A stretch of DNA of 15,885 bases from Bacteroidales bacterium GP4 (GTDB taxonomy: Bacteria > Bacteroidota > Bacteroidia > Bacteroidales > Muribaculaceae), in the NCBI GenBank assembly GCA_001701065.1, contig DAAL01000194.1:2639-18523 (forward strand), read 5' to 3'. Position numbers and translations under genes: made by a program. The notes beneath the pieces are model-generated. The model saw only the letters and a list, made by a program, of their open reading frames with translations, ran no database searches and was not told the DNA's origin. This document shows, one piece after another, positions 1-6,331 of the stretch; within the stretch, counting starts at the first letter, position 1, and each line of letters begins with the position of its first letter.

Positions 1-132
1 TTAAGAAGGCATTGTTTAAGACTGAGAAACGTTGGTAAAGATATTTCCTGCAAGCTGCATGCCGTCGCCGGAATCACCCGAAAAGCGCACTACAACCTTG
101 TCAAGAGACTTTACATTGGTTTTCTCTAACAT
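1..132 (-). CDS. korA: 2-oxoacid:acceptor oxidoreductase alpha subunit, 5' end only, apparently frameshifted
   Basis: Reading down from the ATG at 132-130 gives about 38 residues containing [20 protein letters not shown], the conserved N-terminal segment of the KorA-type alpha subunit of 2-oxoglutarate/2-oxoacid:ferredoxin oxidoreductases. These enzymes oxidatively decarboxylate 2-oxoacids to acyl-CoA, passing electrons to ferredoxin. Family members continue with a segment like VSAxxGNAxS. Here the frame reads VSQS and stops at 18-16. Restoring one base near 24-25 gives VSAVLNNAF, which matches the family, so the frame looks broken by a one-base deletion (real or a sequence error). The remaining roughly 570 residues would lie beyond base 1. 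A good Bacteroidetes promoter sits just upstream, so the gene appears to be transcribed independently of pyrC. The family call is strong; whether it is a true pseudogene cannot be decided here. Confidence 0.65.
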
Positions 133-210
133 AATTTTGGAACTTTTGCTCTTAAATTAATATTGTATACAACAATTATGCATGGATTGCTTACCATACA
201 TAACTTTGTG

Positions 211-241
211 CAAAATTAGTGTATAAAACTCAAACCTCAAA
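211..241 (-). promoter_or_regulatory. Bacteroidetes-type sigma-ABfr promoter for the korA-like gene
   Basis: On the minus strand, TTTG (241-238) is followed after exactly 19 bases by TAATTTTG (218-211), matching the Bacteroides consensus TTTG-N19-TAnnTTTG. It lies about 80 bases upstream of the ATG at 132 and downstream of the pyrC stop, in an A+T-rich spacer (133-258) with no obvious hairpin. Confidence 0.65.
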
Positions 242-258
242 AAAAGAAACTCCTTAAA

Positions 259-1608
259 TCACGAAATCGCAAATTTAAGCTCCTGTCCGGGCTTATCGTC
301 CACGATTTCACCTTCTTTATACACGAGGTTGCCGTTAACATAGGTTCTCTCTACACGGTTGTGCAGTGTGGTTCCGTTAAGAGGAGTCCAGCCGCACTTG
401 CTGATAACCATGTCGTCAGTCACGGTGTAAGGCGTGCCGGGACGCACAACTACTATGTCGGCACTGTAGCCGGGACGGAGATAGCCTCTGCCCACAACTC
501 CGAACAACTGCGCCGGCTTGTGGCACATGCGGTCAATAACCATCTCGACATCAAACACACCTTGGTCAGCCATCTCAAGCATCACCGGCAGCGAGAACTG
601 CACCATGGGAGCGCCGGAAGTTGCAGTAAGCCCGTCCCCTTCCTTGTCGGAAAGAAGATGAGGGGCGTGGTCGGTGCCTACCAGGTCTATTCTGCCTTCG
701 CGCAGCCCTTGCCTGAGGGCTTCACGGTCAGCCGCTGTCTTTATTGACGGATTCATCTTTATGCGGCTGCCAAGACGCTCATAGTCATCCTCGGTGAACC
801 AGAGATGGTGCACGCACACCTCCGAAGTAATCAACTTCTTGTCGAGCGGCTCCGGAGAGAACATAGCTACCTCCTCGGCTGTGGTCACATGCAGCACATG
901 CAGCTGAGTGTCATGTTCACGCGCACGCTCTATAGCTCCGGAAGTGGCTACAATGCAAGCTTCGCGGCTACGGATGAGCGAGTGTTCCGACACATAAGGG
1001 TTACGGTCGTTCTTAAACCTGAAATAGGCAAGGTTGTTATGTATCACATTCTCGTCCTCGGCATGCACCGCCACTATTGCCGGCACTTCGCCGAATATGC
1101 GGTCAAGCTCGGTCTTGTCGTCGACAAGCATATTGCCGGTGGATGACCCGAGGAAAAGTTTAACTCCCGGACACCCGGTGTAGTCACATTTAAGCAACTC
1201 ATCGATATTTTTGTCAGTCGCGCCTATGTAAAAAGCATAATTGGCAACCGAAGAGCGGGATGCAATAGCCTTTTTCTCGGCAAGCCTTACATTGTCCACA
1301 GTCATGGGCTTCACATTAGGCATGTCAAAGAAAGAAGTCACGCCTCCTGCCACAGCCGCTCTGGACTCCGACGCTATGTCGGCTTTATGGGTAAGTCCCG
1401 GTTCACGGAAATGCACATGATCGTCTATTACTCCCGGAAACAGATAGCACCCGGTGAGGTCTATCACTTCATCGGCTTCATTCATCAACTGCACGGGAGG
1501 AGAATCCGGTGCAACTGACTTAATGACATCCCCCTCAATGGCAAGATGTCCTACATACTTCTTACCCTCATTAACTATCAGGGCATTGGTAAAAAGTGTT
1601 AAAGGCAT
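259..1608 (-). CDS. pyrC: Dihydroorotase (class I)
   Basis: 449 aa, the usual length for a class I amidohydrolase-fold dihydroorotase, which cyclises N-carbamoyl-aspartate to dihydroorotate in cytosolic de novo pyrimidine synthesis. Visible active-site features are the metal-binding HxH in DDHVHFREPG (H64, H66), the probable carboxylated lysine in GVKLFLGSSTG (K150), metal-ligand histidines in VHAED (H182) and HVLHVT (H240), and the catalytic aspartate in GTDHAPH (D313). The C-terminal strand region (GYLRPGYSADIVVV) is typical of the family. It is the third gene of a minus-strand run after the aminotransferase and the glycosyltransferase, separated from the latter by 72 bases holding a strong hairpin. 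I see no promoter in that gap, so read-through is likely. No other pyrimidine gene is in the window. Allantoinase and dihydropyrimidinase are relatives, but FREPG and GVKLFLGSSTG favour dihydroorotase. Confidence 0.92.
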   Translation of the reverse strand: MPLTLFTNALIVNEGKKYVGHLAIEGDVIKSVAPDSPPVQLMNEADEVIDLTGCYLFPGVIDDHVHFREPGLTHKADIASESRAAVAGGVTSFFDMPNVKPMTVDNVRLAEKKAIASRSSVANYAFYIGATDKNIDELLKCDYTGCPGVKLFLGSSTGNMLVDDKTELDRIFGEVPAIVAVHAEDENVIHNNLAYFRFKNDRNPYVSEHSLIRSREACIVATSGAIERAREHDTQLHVLHVTTAEEVAMFSPEPLDKKLITSEVCVHHLWFTEDDYERLGSRIKMNPSIKTAADREALRQGLREGRIDLVGTDHAPHLLSDKEGDGLTATSGAPMVQFSLPVMLEMADQGVFDVEMVIDRMCHKPAQLFGVVGRGYLRPGYSADIVVVRPGTPYTVTDDMVISKCGWTPLNGTTLHNRVERTYVNGNLVYKEGEIVDDKPGQELKFAIS

Positions 1609-1647
1609 AGATTCGGAAAACTAAGAAATTGGATAACGATTTTTAAT

Positions 1648-1670
1648 CGGGGTCCGGCAGCCGGACCCCG
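1648..1670 (-). terminator. Strong GC-rich hairpin between the glycosyltransferase gene and pyrC
   Basis: A perfect 10-bp inverted repeat (1648-1657 with 1661-1670) with a 3-base loop. On the minus strand it follows the glycosyltransferase stop by 10 bases but is followed by ATTAAAAATC, not a U-run, so it is not a canonical intrinsic terminator. It could attenuate, or act as a processing or stabilising element within a co-transcribed mRNA. On the plus strand a T-run lies about 12 bases downstream, but no plus-strand gene ends here. Confidence 0.5.
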
Positions 1671-1680
1671 GTGTTCAGGT

Positions 1681-2433
1681 TTATTTTTTTCTGTTGAACA
1701 GGCTGTTTAGTTTCAAACGTATTACACCGAACACGGCTTCGGAGAATATGCCGGAGTTCATCTTGCTTACTCCAAGCACCCGATTGACGAATATGATAGG
1801 AACTTCCACTATCTTATACTTTTTGGTATAAGCCGTGAATTTCATCTCTATCTGGAACGCATAGCCCTTGAACTTTATATCGTCAAGATTTATATCCTCC
1901 AAAACCTTGCGGCGGTAGCACACAAACCCCGCCGTGGTGTCCTGGATGGGCATTCCGGTGATAAAGCGCACATATTTCGATGCAAAGTACGACATAAGCA
2001 CACGTCCCATGGGCCAATTGACCACATTTACTCCCGAAACATAACGGGAACCAATGGAAACATCGGCGCCTTCATCGTGACATGCGCGGTACAGCGCCAA
2101 GAGGTCCTTGGGATTATGCGAGAAGTCAGCATCCATTTCAAATATAAAATCGTAACGACGCTCGATAGCCCACTTGAACCCGGCTATATAAGCGGTCCCG
2201 AGACCTTGCTTGCCGGCACGTTCAAGGATGTGGACACGTCCCGGATATTCAAGCATTTTCTGCTTGACAATCCCGGCAGTGCCGTCAGGAGAATTATCGT
2301 CGACAATAAGCACATCCATGGGATGCGGCAGTTCCATAACGGCATCGATTATAGCCGCGGCATTTTCCGCCTCATTGTAGGTGGGGATAATGACCACGGA
2401 GTCCGATTTGATATTTAAAGAAGATGTAGACAT
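1681..2433 (-). CDS. Polyprenol-monophosphate mannose synthase-like GT2 glycosyltransferase
   Basis: 250 aa, a soluble single-domain family 2 glycosyltransferase of the DPM1 type. Such enzymes transfer mannose (or another hexose) from GDP-/UDP-sugar to a polyprenyl phosphate on the cytoplasmic face of the membrane. Motifs in order: IIPTYNEAEN (15-24), VDDNSPDGT (44-52, nucleotide binding), GKQGLGTAYIAGF (74-86), the metal-binding DxD in MDADFSH (DAD at 101-103), IGSRYVSG (127-134) and QDTTAGF (164-170). It lacks the C-terminal membrane segments of GtrB-type relatives and ends in a short basic tail, so membrane association would be peripheral. It starts 26 bases after the aminotransferase stop, which suggests co-transcription. 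Donor and lipid specificity cannot be read from sequence. A role supplying sugar for protein O-glycosylation or surface glycans is inference. Confidence 0.85.
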   Translation of the reverse strand: MSTSSLNIKSDSVVIIPTYNEAENAAAIIDAVMELPHPMDVLIVDDNSPDGTAGIVKQKMLEYPGRVHILERAGKQGLGTAYIAGFKWAIERRYDFIFEMDADFSHNPKDLLALYRACHDEGADVSIGSRYVSGVNVVNWPMGRVLMSYFASKYVRFITGMPIQDTTAGFVCYRRKVLEDINLDDIKFKGYAFQIEMKFTAYTKKYKIVEVPIIFVNRVLGVSKMNSGIFSEAVFGVIRLKLNSLFNRKK

Positions 2434-2459
2434 CGTATATATATATAATGTATATATGC

Positions 2460-3653
2460 TTATACTAATTCAGCAAGTGCCGCGCTGATGCGACGTATCG
2501 CCTCGCGGATATTGTCGTCGCTTGTGGCGTAGCTGAGGCGGATATAACCGGGACAGCAGAATGCCGAGCCTGCGACAGTTGCCACATGTGCCTTCTCAAG
2601 AAGATACATGGCAAGGTCACTGTCATTGTTTATAACTGTATCGCCGCAACGCTTGCCGAAATAGCTTGACACTTCCGGGAAAAGATAGAACGCGCCTTCA
2701 GGTTCGTTGACATTCCAGCCGGGAATAGTGCGGGCAAGTCCGACAATAAGGTCACGGCGGCGTTCAAATGCCTTGCGCATCTCTTCGACACATTCCTGCG
2801 AACCGGTGTAAGCGGCTTCCGCAGCTTTCTGCGCGATAGATGACGCTCCCGATGTGTATTGGCTCTGAAGTTTGTTGGTGGCTTTGGCAAGCCAGAAAGG
2901 CGCAGCGAGGAATCCAATACGCCATCCGGTCATGGCATAAGCTTTTGAAACGCCATTGACTATGCACACACGGCCTTCGAGTTCGGGGAATGAGGCAAGC
3001 GAGGTAAAGCTGCCGGTGAAGTTGATGTGTTCATATATCTCGTCGGCAAGCACGAGGATGTCAGGATACTTGGCAAGCACATCCACGAGTGCCTGAAGTT
3101 CGGCTTTGCTGTATACGCTTCCGGTGGGGTTACTCGGCGAACAGAAGAGAACCATGCGTGTGCGAGGAGTGATAGCCTTGCTCAACTGTTCGGGGGTAAT
3201 CTTGAAGTCGGACTCGATAGTGGCAGGCACAAGCACGTTTTTACCTTCGGCGAGGTTCACCATCTCCACGTAGCTTACCCATGCCGGAGTGGGGATAATC
3301 ACCTCATCGCCCGGATTGACTACGGATAGAATCACGTTGCACAATGACTGCTTGGCTCCGCCTGACACAACAATCTGCTCAGGAGCGAAATCCAAAGCGT
3401 TCTCCTTTTTAAGCTTTTCGGAAATAGCTTTACGAAGTGACATATATCCCGGCACAGGGGTATAGAATGTAAAGTTTTCGTCAATAGCCTTCTTTGCAGC
3501 TTCCTTGATATGTTCCGGGGTGTGGAAATCAGGCTCACCTACGGAAAGATTGATTACATCTACGCCGGAAGCTTTTAGCTCCTGGCTCTTTTGCGACATT
3601 GCCAAAGTTTGAGAAGGCGCAAGCGATTGAACGCGGTTAGATATTTGCTCCAT
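2460..3653 (-). CDS. Pyridoxal phosphate-dependent aminotransferase, aspartate aminotransferase type (class I)
   Basis: 397 aa, the standard length for a fold-type I, class I/II aminotransferase of the prokaryotic aspartate aminotransferase subgroup, which interconverts aspartate or another amino acid and its 2-oxoacid. Visible residues: the substrate-loop segment INLSVGEPDFHTP (34-46), SGGAKQSL around the cofactor phosphate (97-104), N175 in SPSNPTG, D204 and Y207 in ADEIYEH, the PLP-binding lysine K237 in SKAYAMTGWRIGF, and the carboxylate-binding arginine R372 in IRLSYA. It heads the minus-strand run that continues with the glycosyltransferase and pyrC. Aspartate is also the precursor consumed in pyrimidine synthesis, so the pairing with pyrC is plausible metabolically but unproven. 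Substrate preference is uncertain because this subgroup also includes prephenate and broad-specificity enzymes. Confidence 0.9.
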   Translation of the reverse strand: MEQISNRVQSLAPSQTLAMSQKSQELKASGVDVINLSVGEPDFHTPEHIKEAAKKAIDENFTFYTPVPGYMSLRKAISEKLKKENALDFAPEQIVVSGGAKQSLCNVILSVVNPGDEVIIPTPAWVSYVEMVNLAEGKNVLVPATIESDFKITPEQLSKAITPRTRMVLFCSPSNPTGSVYSKAELQALVDVLAKYPDILVLADEIYEHINFTGSFTSLASFPELEGRVCIVNGVSKAYAMTGWRIGFLAAPFWLAKATNKLQSQYTSGASSIAQKAAEAAYTGSQECVEEMRKAFERRRDLIVGLARTIPGWNVNEPEGAFYLFPEVSSYFGKRCGDTVINNDSDLAMYLLEKAHVATVAGSAFCCPGYIRLSYATSDDNIREAIRRISAALAELV

Positions 3654-3688
3654 AATGGTTCTTTAATTTAAATCATTAATTTTGACTG

Positions 3689-3696
3689 CAAATTTA
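3689..3696 (-). promoter_or_regulatory. Candidate -7 element for the aminotransferase operon
   Basis: Minus-strand TAAATTTG fits TAnnTTTG and lies 36 bases upstream of the aminotransferase ATG. The nearest TTTG (3724-3721) is 24 rather than 19 bases upstream, so only the -7 half is well supported. Confidence 0.4.
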
Positions 3697-3831
3697 TATA
3701 TAAAATCTTGTTTTCATGCCCAAATTGAGCAAAAAGTTAGCATCTATGAACCAATTAAATCCCTGATTATATAAATTAACAGCAATCCACACATTATTTT
3801 TAGAAACTGATTAAAATTTTTCATAAAAACA

Positions 3832-3863
3832 CTTGTGAATACAAAAAGTTTTTAATAGCTTTG
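3832..3863 (+). promoter_or_regulatory. Candidate promoter for the T9SS cargo gene
   Basis: TAGCTTTG (3856-3863) fits the Bacteroidetes -7 consensus TAnnTTTG. CTTG at 3832-3835 is a one-mismatch -33 element with a 20-base spacer. It would give a leader of about 100 bases before the ATG at 3971. Confidence 0.5.
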
Positions 3864-3970
3864 CGAAACCATGAAGAACGTTGTGAATTATATGTTAAGG
3901 CGGTACAGTTAATAATCGACGAAACAACCATGGTCATAACCAACTCAAGTATTAATCAAATTTTTATTCC

Positions 3971-5803
3971 ATGAGAACTAAACATTTACTTTTTCTTGCA
4001 TTGTTGATGTTCATTTCGGCAACATCCAATTCAGCTTCACGTTTCTATTCAATAAAGGACATCGGTGACAAATACGAAATCGTGGTCGTGTTCAACGACA
4101 CCAAAGGCTTTTATCTGGAACTGTCTAAATATAAAGATTTCTCCCGTATACATTATTCAACGGGGATAAATGCCAACGCAACTTTGGGGAAGCAATATAA
4201 TATAAAGATCGATAAGGCGGATTTATACGCATCCGGGAGCTATCTGCGAATACGAGATACCCAAAACAACACATTCGCGTATCCCGATTCTCCAAAAATG
4301 ATAAAAGGTACACGGCAACCCGACGACACCAAGGGTGTAAAGGAAAATGCCGTCTACGAGGATTTTGTTATCGATGAAAATACTTCCTTACAACTCAAGC
4401 CGGTGTGGTACCGCTCCTATAACACAAACAACAGGATATACAAGTGCTGGGACATGTCGCCCACCAAGGACTCCATCGCTGTGACGTTCAACCACGGAAT
4501 GGCGATACGTGACAGCATCATCTACATAAGCCGCGGAAGTCTGGACGTGTCGGCATGGAGAGAAAGCAGAGAGCATGTGTGGCTCGACCGTTACAATCTC
4601 TACACCGGCGAGGAAATGGAAATCCTGCGGGTAAAAGCACCGGGAGGAACTTATCCCGACGCTAACAACAACGTGATGGGATGGATACGCGAAGATGAGG
4701 ACAGCACCGTCTACTTCACCTCCTCCACATTCAAGTCCCTTGAGTCACCCGAATCCATCACCCTCTACACAGTCGACCTCAACGACATCGATCCCGCCAC
4801 AACATCAATAACCGCCGATGAGGTACGTAAATTCGCATTTGAGAAAAAGGATTCGATGGAGAATGTAGCGTTCTATACCGTCAAAGGCAGCATCAAGAAA
4901 AAGGATTACACTCTGTGGGGCTCCGGAACCATCGCTTCAGGTGTCGCTCCTTCCAAAATCAGGATGAGAGTAAAACAATGGACTGTCAAGAACTCGTCCA
5001 TCACCACCCGCTACAGCCACATAACGAAGGCATCGTTCGTCCTTTCAACCACTGACCCCGACACCGGAAGGGAGCATAAGACCACCGGGCTTTTAGGAAA
5101 AGTGTATCCGCTCGACAACGAATACTTCTACTATCATAATGTCGACTATAATGGAGAAGACCTCATATACTCGCCCATGCTGTACAAATTCAACCCCAAG
5201 AGAAGCTGCGAACTGGTGGGAAGCCTCGAAAATTATCCTGACGAACTCGTCAACAAGATTCCATCGCGCACATCGGGAATAGCGATGTTCGACATAGCCG
5301 GCACCCACTTCCTCGCCTATGGTGTAGGCACGACCGAACCGGAGAAACAGTCATCGTCAGTGCAGATAGTAGCCACTCCTGACTATAAGGACGACTTTTC
5401 CAATCATCGCCCGGCATGGCAGATAGGAAAGAAAACCGGATTCTCCTCCCTGAAATATCAAGGACTGGAAGTGAAATACCTCCCCGATGCCAATCCCAAG
5501 ACCGGCGGAAGGCTGCTCGTGTTCGTGCCTCGCGGAGGACTCGCATTATACCGCGTCAATGTGCTGTCAAGTGTAGTGGGCATATCCGACAATATAGCCT
5601 CTGAAATCACGGCAGATTACTACGGCGGCGCGTTGCATCTCAGCGACGCTGTGACAGGAGCGCAGATATACGACATCACAGGAAAACTCATCGAGACCAA
5701 TCCCACCAACACCGATTACATCCCCATGAGCCACCTCACCCGAGGAATATACATCGTAAAGCTTCCAAACGAAAACCGCACCTTTAAAATTGCCGTAAAG
5801 TAA
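3971..5803 (+). CDS. Secreted protein of unknown function with type IX secretion C-terminal sorting domain
   Basis: 610 aa. The N-terminus (MRTKHLLFLALLMF, cleavage plausible near residues 21-23) is a Sec signal peptide. The last 65 residues or so (546-610) have the type A T9SS sorting-domain pattern: a short strand, then GAQIYDITGKLIE, a loop, MSHLTRGIYIVKL, and a final strand ending FKIAVK. Such proteins cross the outer membrane through T9SS, and the domain is usually removed as the protein is released or attached to the surface. The 500-residue body is rich in short aromatic and charged beta-strand-like segments (EYFYYHNVDYNGEDLIYSP and similar). It shows no catalytic motif I recognise; a beta-propeller-like or lectin-like body is possible but is a guess. 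It is the only plus-strand gene in the left two-thirds, monocistronic, and ends at a bidirectional terminator shared with the L31 gene. No T9SS machinery gene is in the window. Confidence 0.8.
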   Translation: MRTKHLLFLALLMFISATSNSASRFYSIKDIGDKYEIVVVFNDTKGFYLELSKYKDFSRIHYSTGINANATLGKQYNIKIDKADLYASGSYLRIRDTQNNTFAYPDSPKMIKGTRQPDDTKGVKENAVYEDFVIDENTSLQLKPVWYRSYNTNNRIYKCWDMSPTKDSIAVTFNHGMAIRDSIIYISRGSLDVSAWRESREHVWLDRYNLYTGEEMEILRVKAPGGTYPDANNNVMGWIREDEDSTVYFTSSTFKSLESPESITLYTVDLNDIDPATTSITADEVRKFAFEKKDSMENVAFYTVKGSIKKKDYTLWGSGTIASGVAPSKIRMRVKQWTVKNSSITTRYSHITKASFVLSTTDPDTGREHKTTGLLGKVYPLDNEYFYYHNVDYNGEDLIYSPMLYKFNPKRSCELVGSLENYPDELVNKIPSRTSGIAMFDIAGTHFLAYGVGTTEPEKQSSSVQIVATPDYKDDFSNHRPAWQIGKKTGFSSLKYQGLEVKYLPDANPKTGGRLLVFVPRGGLALYRVNVLSSVVGISDNIASEITADYYGGALHLSDAVTGAQIYDITGKLIETNPTNTDYIPMSHLTRGIYIVKLPNENRTFKIAVK

Positions 5804-5825
5804 CTGCATATACAATCTAATAAAA

Positions 5826-5861
5826 AATCAGCCACCGCAAATCAATTTGCGGTGGCTGATT
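5826..5861 (-). terminator. Bidirectional intrinsic terminator between T9SS cargo and L31 genes
   Basis: Perfect 16-bp inverted repeat (5826-5841 with 5846-5861) with the 4-base loop TCAA. On the minus strand it is followed directly by a T-rich tract (TTTTATT), giving a canonical terminator for the L31 gene. On the plus strand the 3' flank is TAAATC, weaker, but the stem lies 22 bases after the cargo gene stop and can end both convergent transcripts. Confidence 0.85.
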
Positions 5862-5884
5862 AAATCAAAAGCTATGAAAAATAT

Positions 5885-6139
5885 TTACTTTTTCTTACGA
5901 TTGCCATAACGGCTCATGAACTTATCTACACGACCTGCGGTATCGACAAGTTTCTGTTTACCGGTAAAGAAGGGGTGAGAAGAGCTTGTGATTTCAAGCT
6001 TAACCAACGGATAAGTTACGCCATCTACTTCAATGGTTTCCTTAGAAGCCACAGTAGAACGAGTGATGAAAATCTCCTCGTTTGACATATCTTTAAATAC
6101 TACTTCACGGTAGTTGGAAGGATGGATGTCTTGTTTCAT
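5885..6139 (-). CDS. rpmE2: Ribosomal protein L31 type B (bL31, zinc-free form)
   Basis: 84 aa, matching the length of type B bL31, a peripheral large-subunit protein bridging to the 30S head. The N-terminal [19 protein letters not shown], the central [28 protein letters not shown] and the basic tail YGNRKKK are characteristic. It has no cysteines and therefore lacks the CxxC zinc site of type A L31. In proteobacteria such zinc-free paralogues are often Zur-regulated. In Bacteroidetes the type B form appears to serve as the ordinary L31 (general knowledge), and I see no clear Zur-type operator. It is monocistronic, with a near-perfect promoter upstream and a strong terminator downstream. Confidence 0.95.
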   Translation of the reverse strand: MKQDIHPSNYREVVFKDMSNEEIFITRSTVASKETIEVDGVTYPLVKLEITSSSHPFFTGKQKLVDTAGRVDKFMSRYGNRKKK

Positions 6140-6214
6140 CTTGATTTATTTTTTTCAATTATTGTTCAACGTAATCAAAATCACGCTGGTAAGGCGCAAA
6201 TTTGTAATGGCGTG

Positions 6215-6245
6215 CAAATTTACGCATTTCCGTTTACACCACAAA
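6215..6245 (-). promoter_or_regulatory. Bacteroidetes-type promoter for the L31 gene
   Basis: Minus-strand TTTG (6245-6242), exactly 19 bases, then TAAATTTG (6222-6215): a full match to TTTG-N19-TAnnTTTG. It predicts a leader of about 70 bases. The leader start overlaps an imperfect direct repeat (GGCGCAAATTTG and GGCGTGCAAATTT, 6193-6221) whose role is unknown. Confidence 0.7.
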
Positions 6246-6292
6246 ACTTTCTTGAAAATTTTTGTGATATTACACTCGAAAACATAAAAATA

Positions 6293-6318
6293 GGTCCGTC
6301 AACCAGCATCGACGGACC
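6293..6318 (-). terminator. Intrinsic terminator of the carboxyltransferase gene
   Basis: Inverted repeat GGTCCGTC / GACGGACC (6293-6300 with 6311-6318) with a 10-base loop. On the minus strand it is followed by TATTTTTATG, and it lies 13 bases after the stop codon. Confidence 0.75.
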
Positions 6319-6331
6319 CATTTCTTATAAA

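Larger units (their letters stand above)
3654..3970. other. 317-bp divergent intergenic region between the aminotransferase and T9SS cargo genes
   Basis: A+T-rich spacer with no convincing gene, tRNA-like fold or strong hairpin. It holds a minus-strand -7-like element near the aminotransferase and a plus-strand promoter-like element followed by a roughly 100-base leader for the T9SS cargo gene. That leader contains a 13-codon ATG-initiated mini-ORF (3871-3912) and an 8-bp palindrome ACCATGGT. Confidence 0.6.

Noticed and set aside
2434..2459. Alternating TA run between the aminotransferase and glycosyltransferase genes
   Set aside because: Considered as a promoter or terminator. It lacks TAnnTTTG and a stable G+C stem, so it reads best as a simple A+T-rich spacer within one transcript.
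6193..6221. Imperfect direct repeat near the L31 promoter, considered as a Zur operator
   Set aside because: No clear palindrome of the Zur type. The second copy is explained by the -7 element itself.
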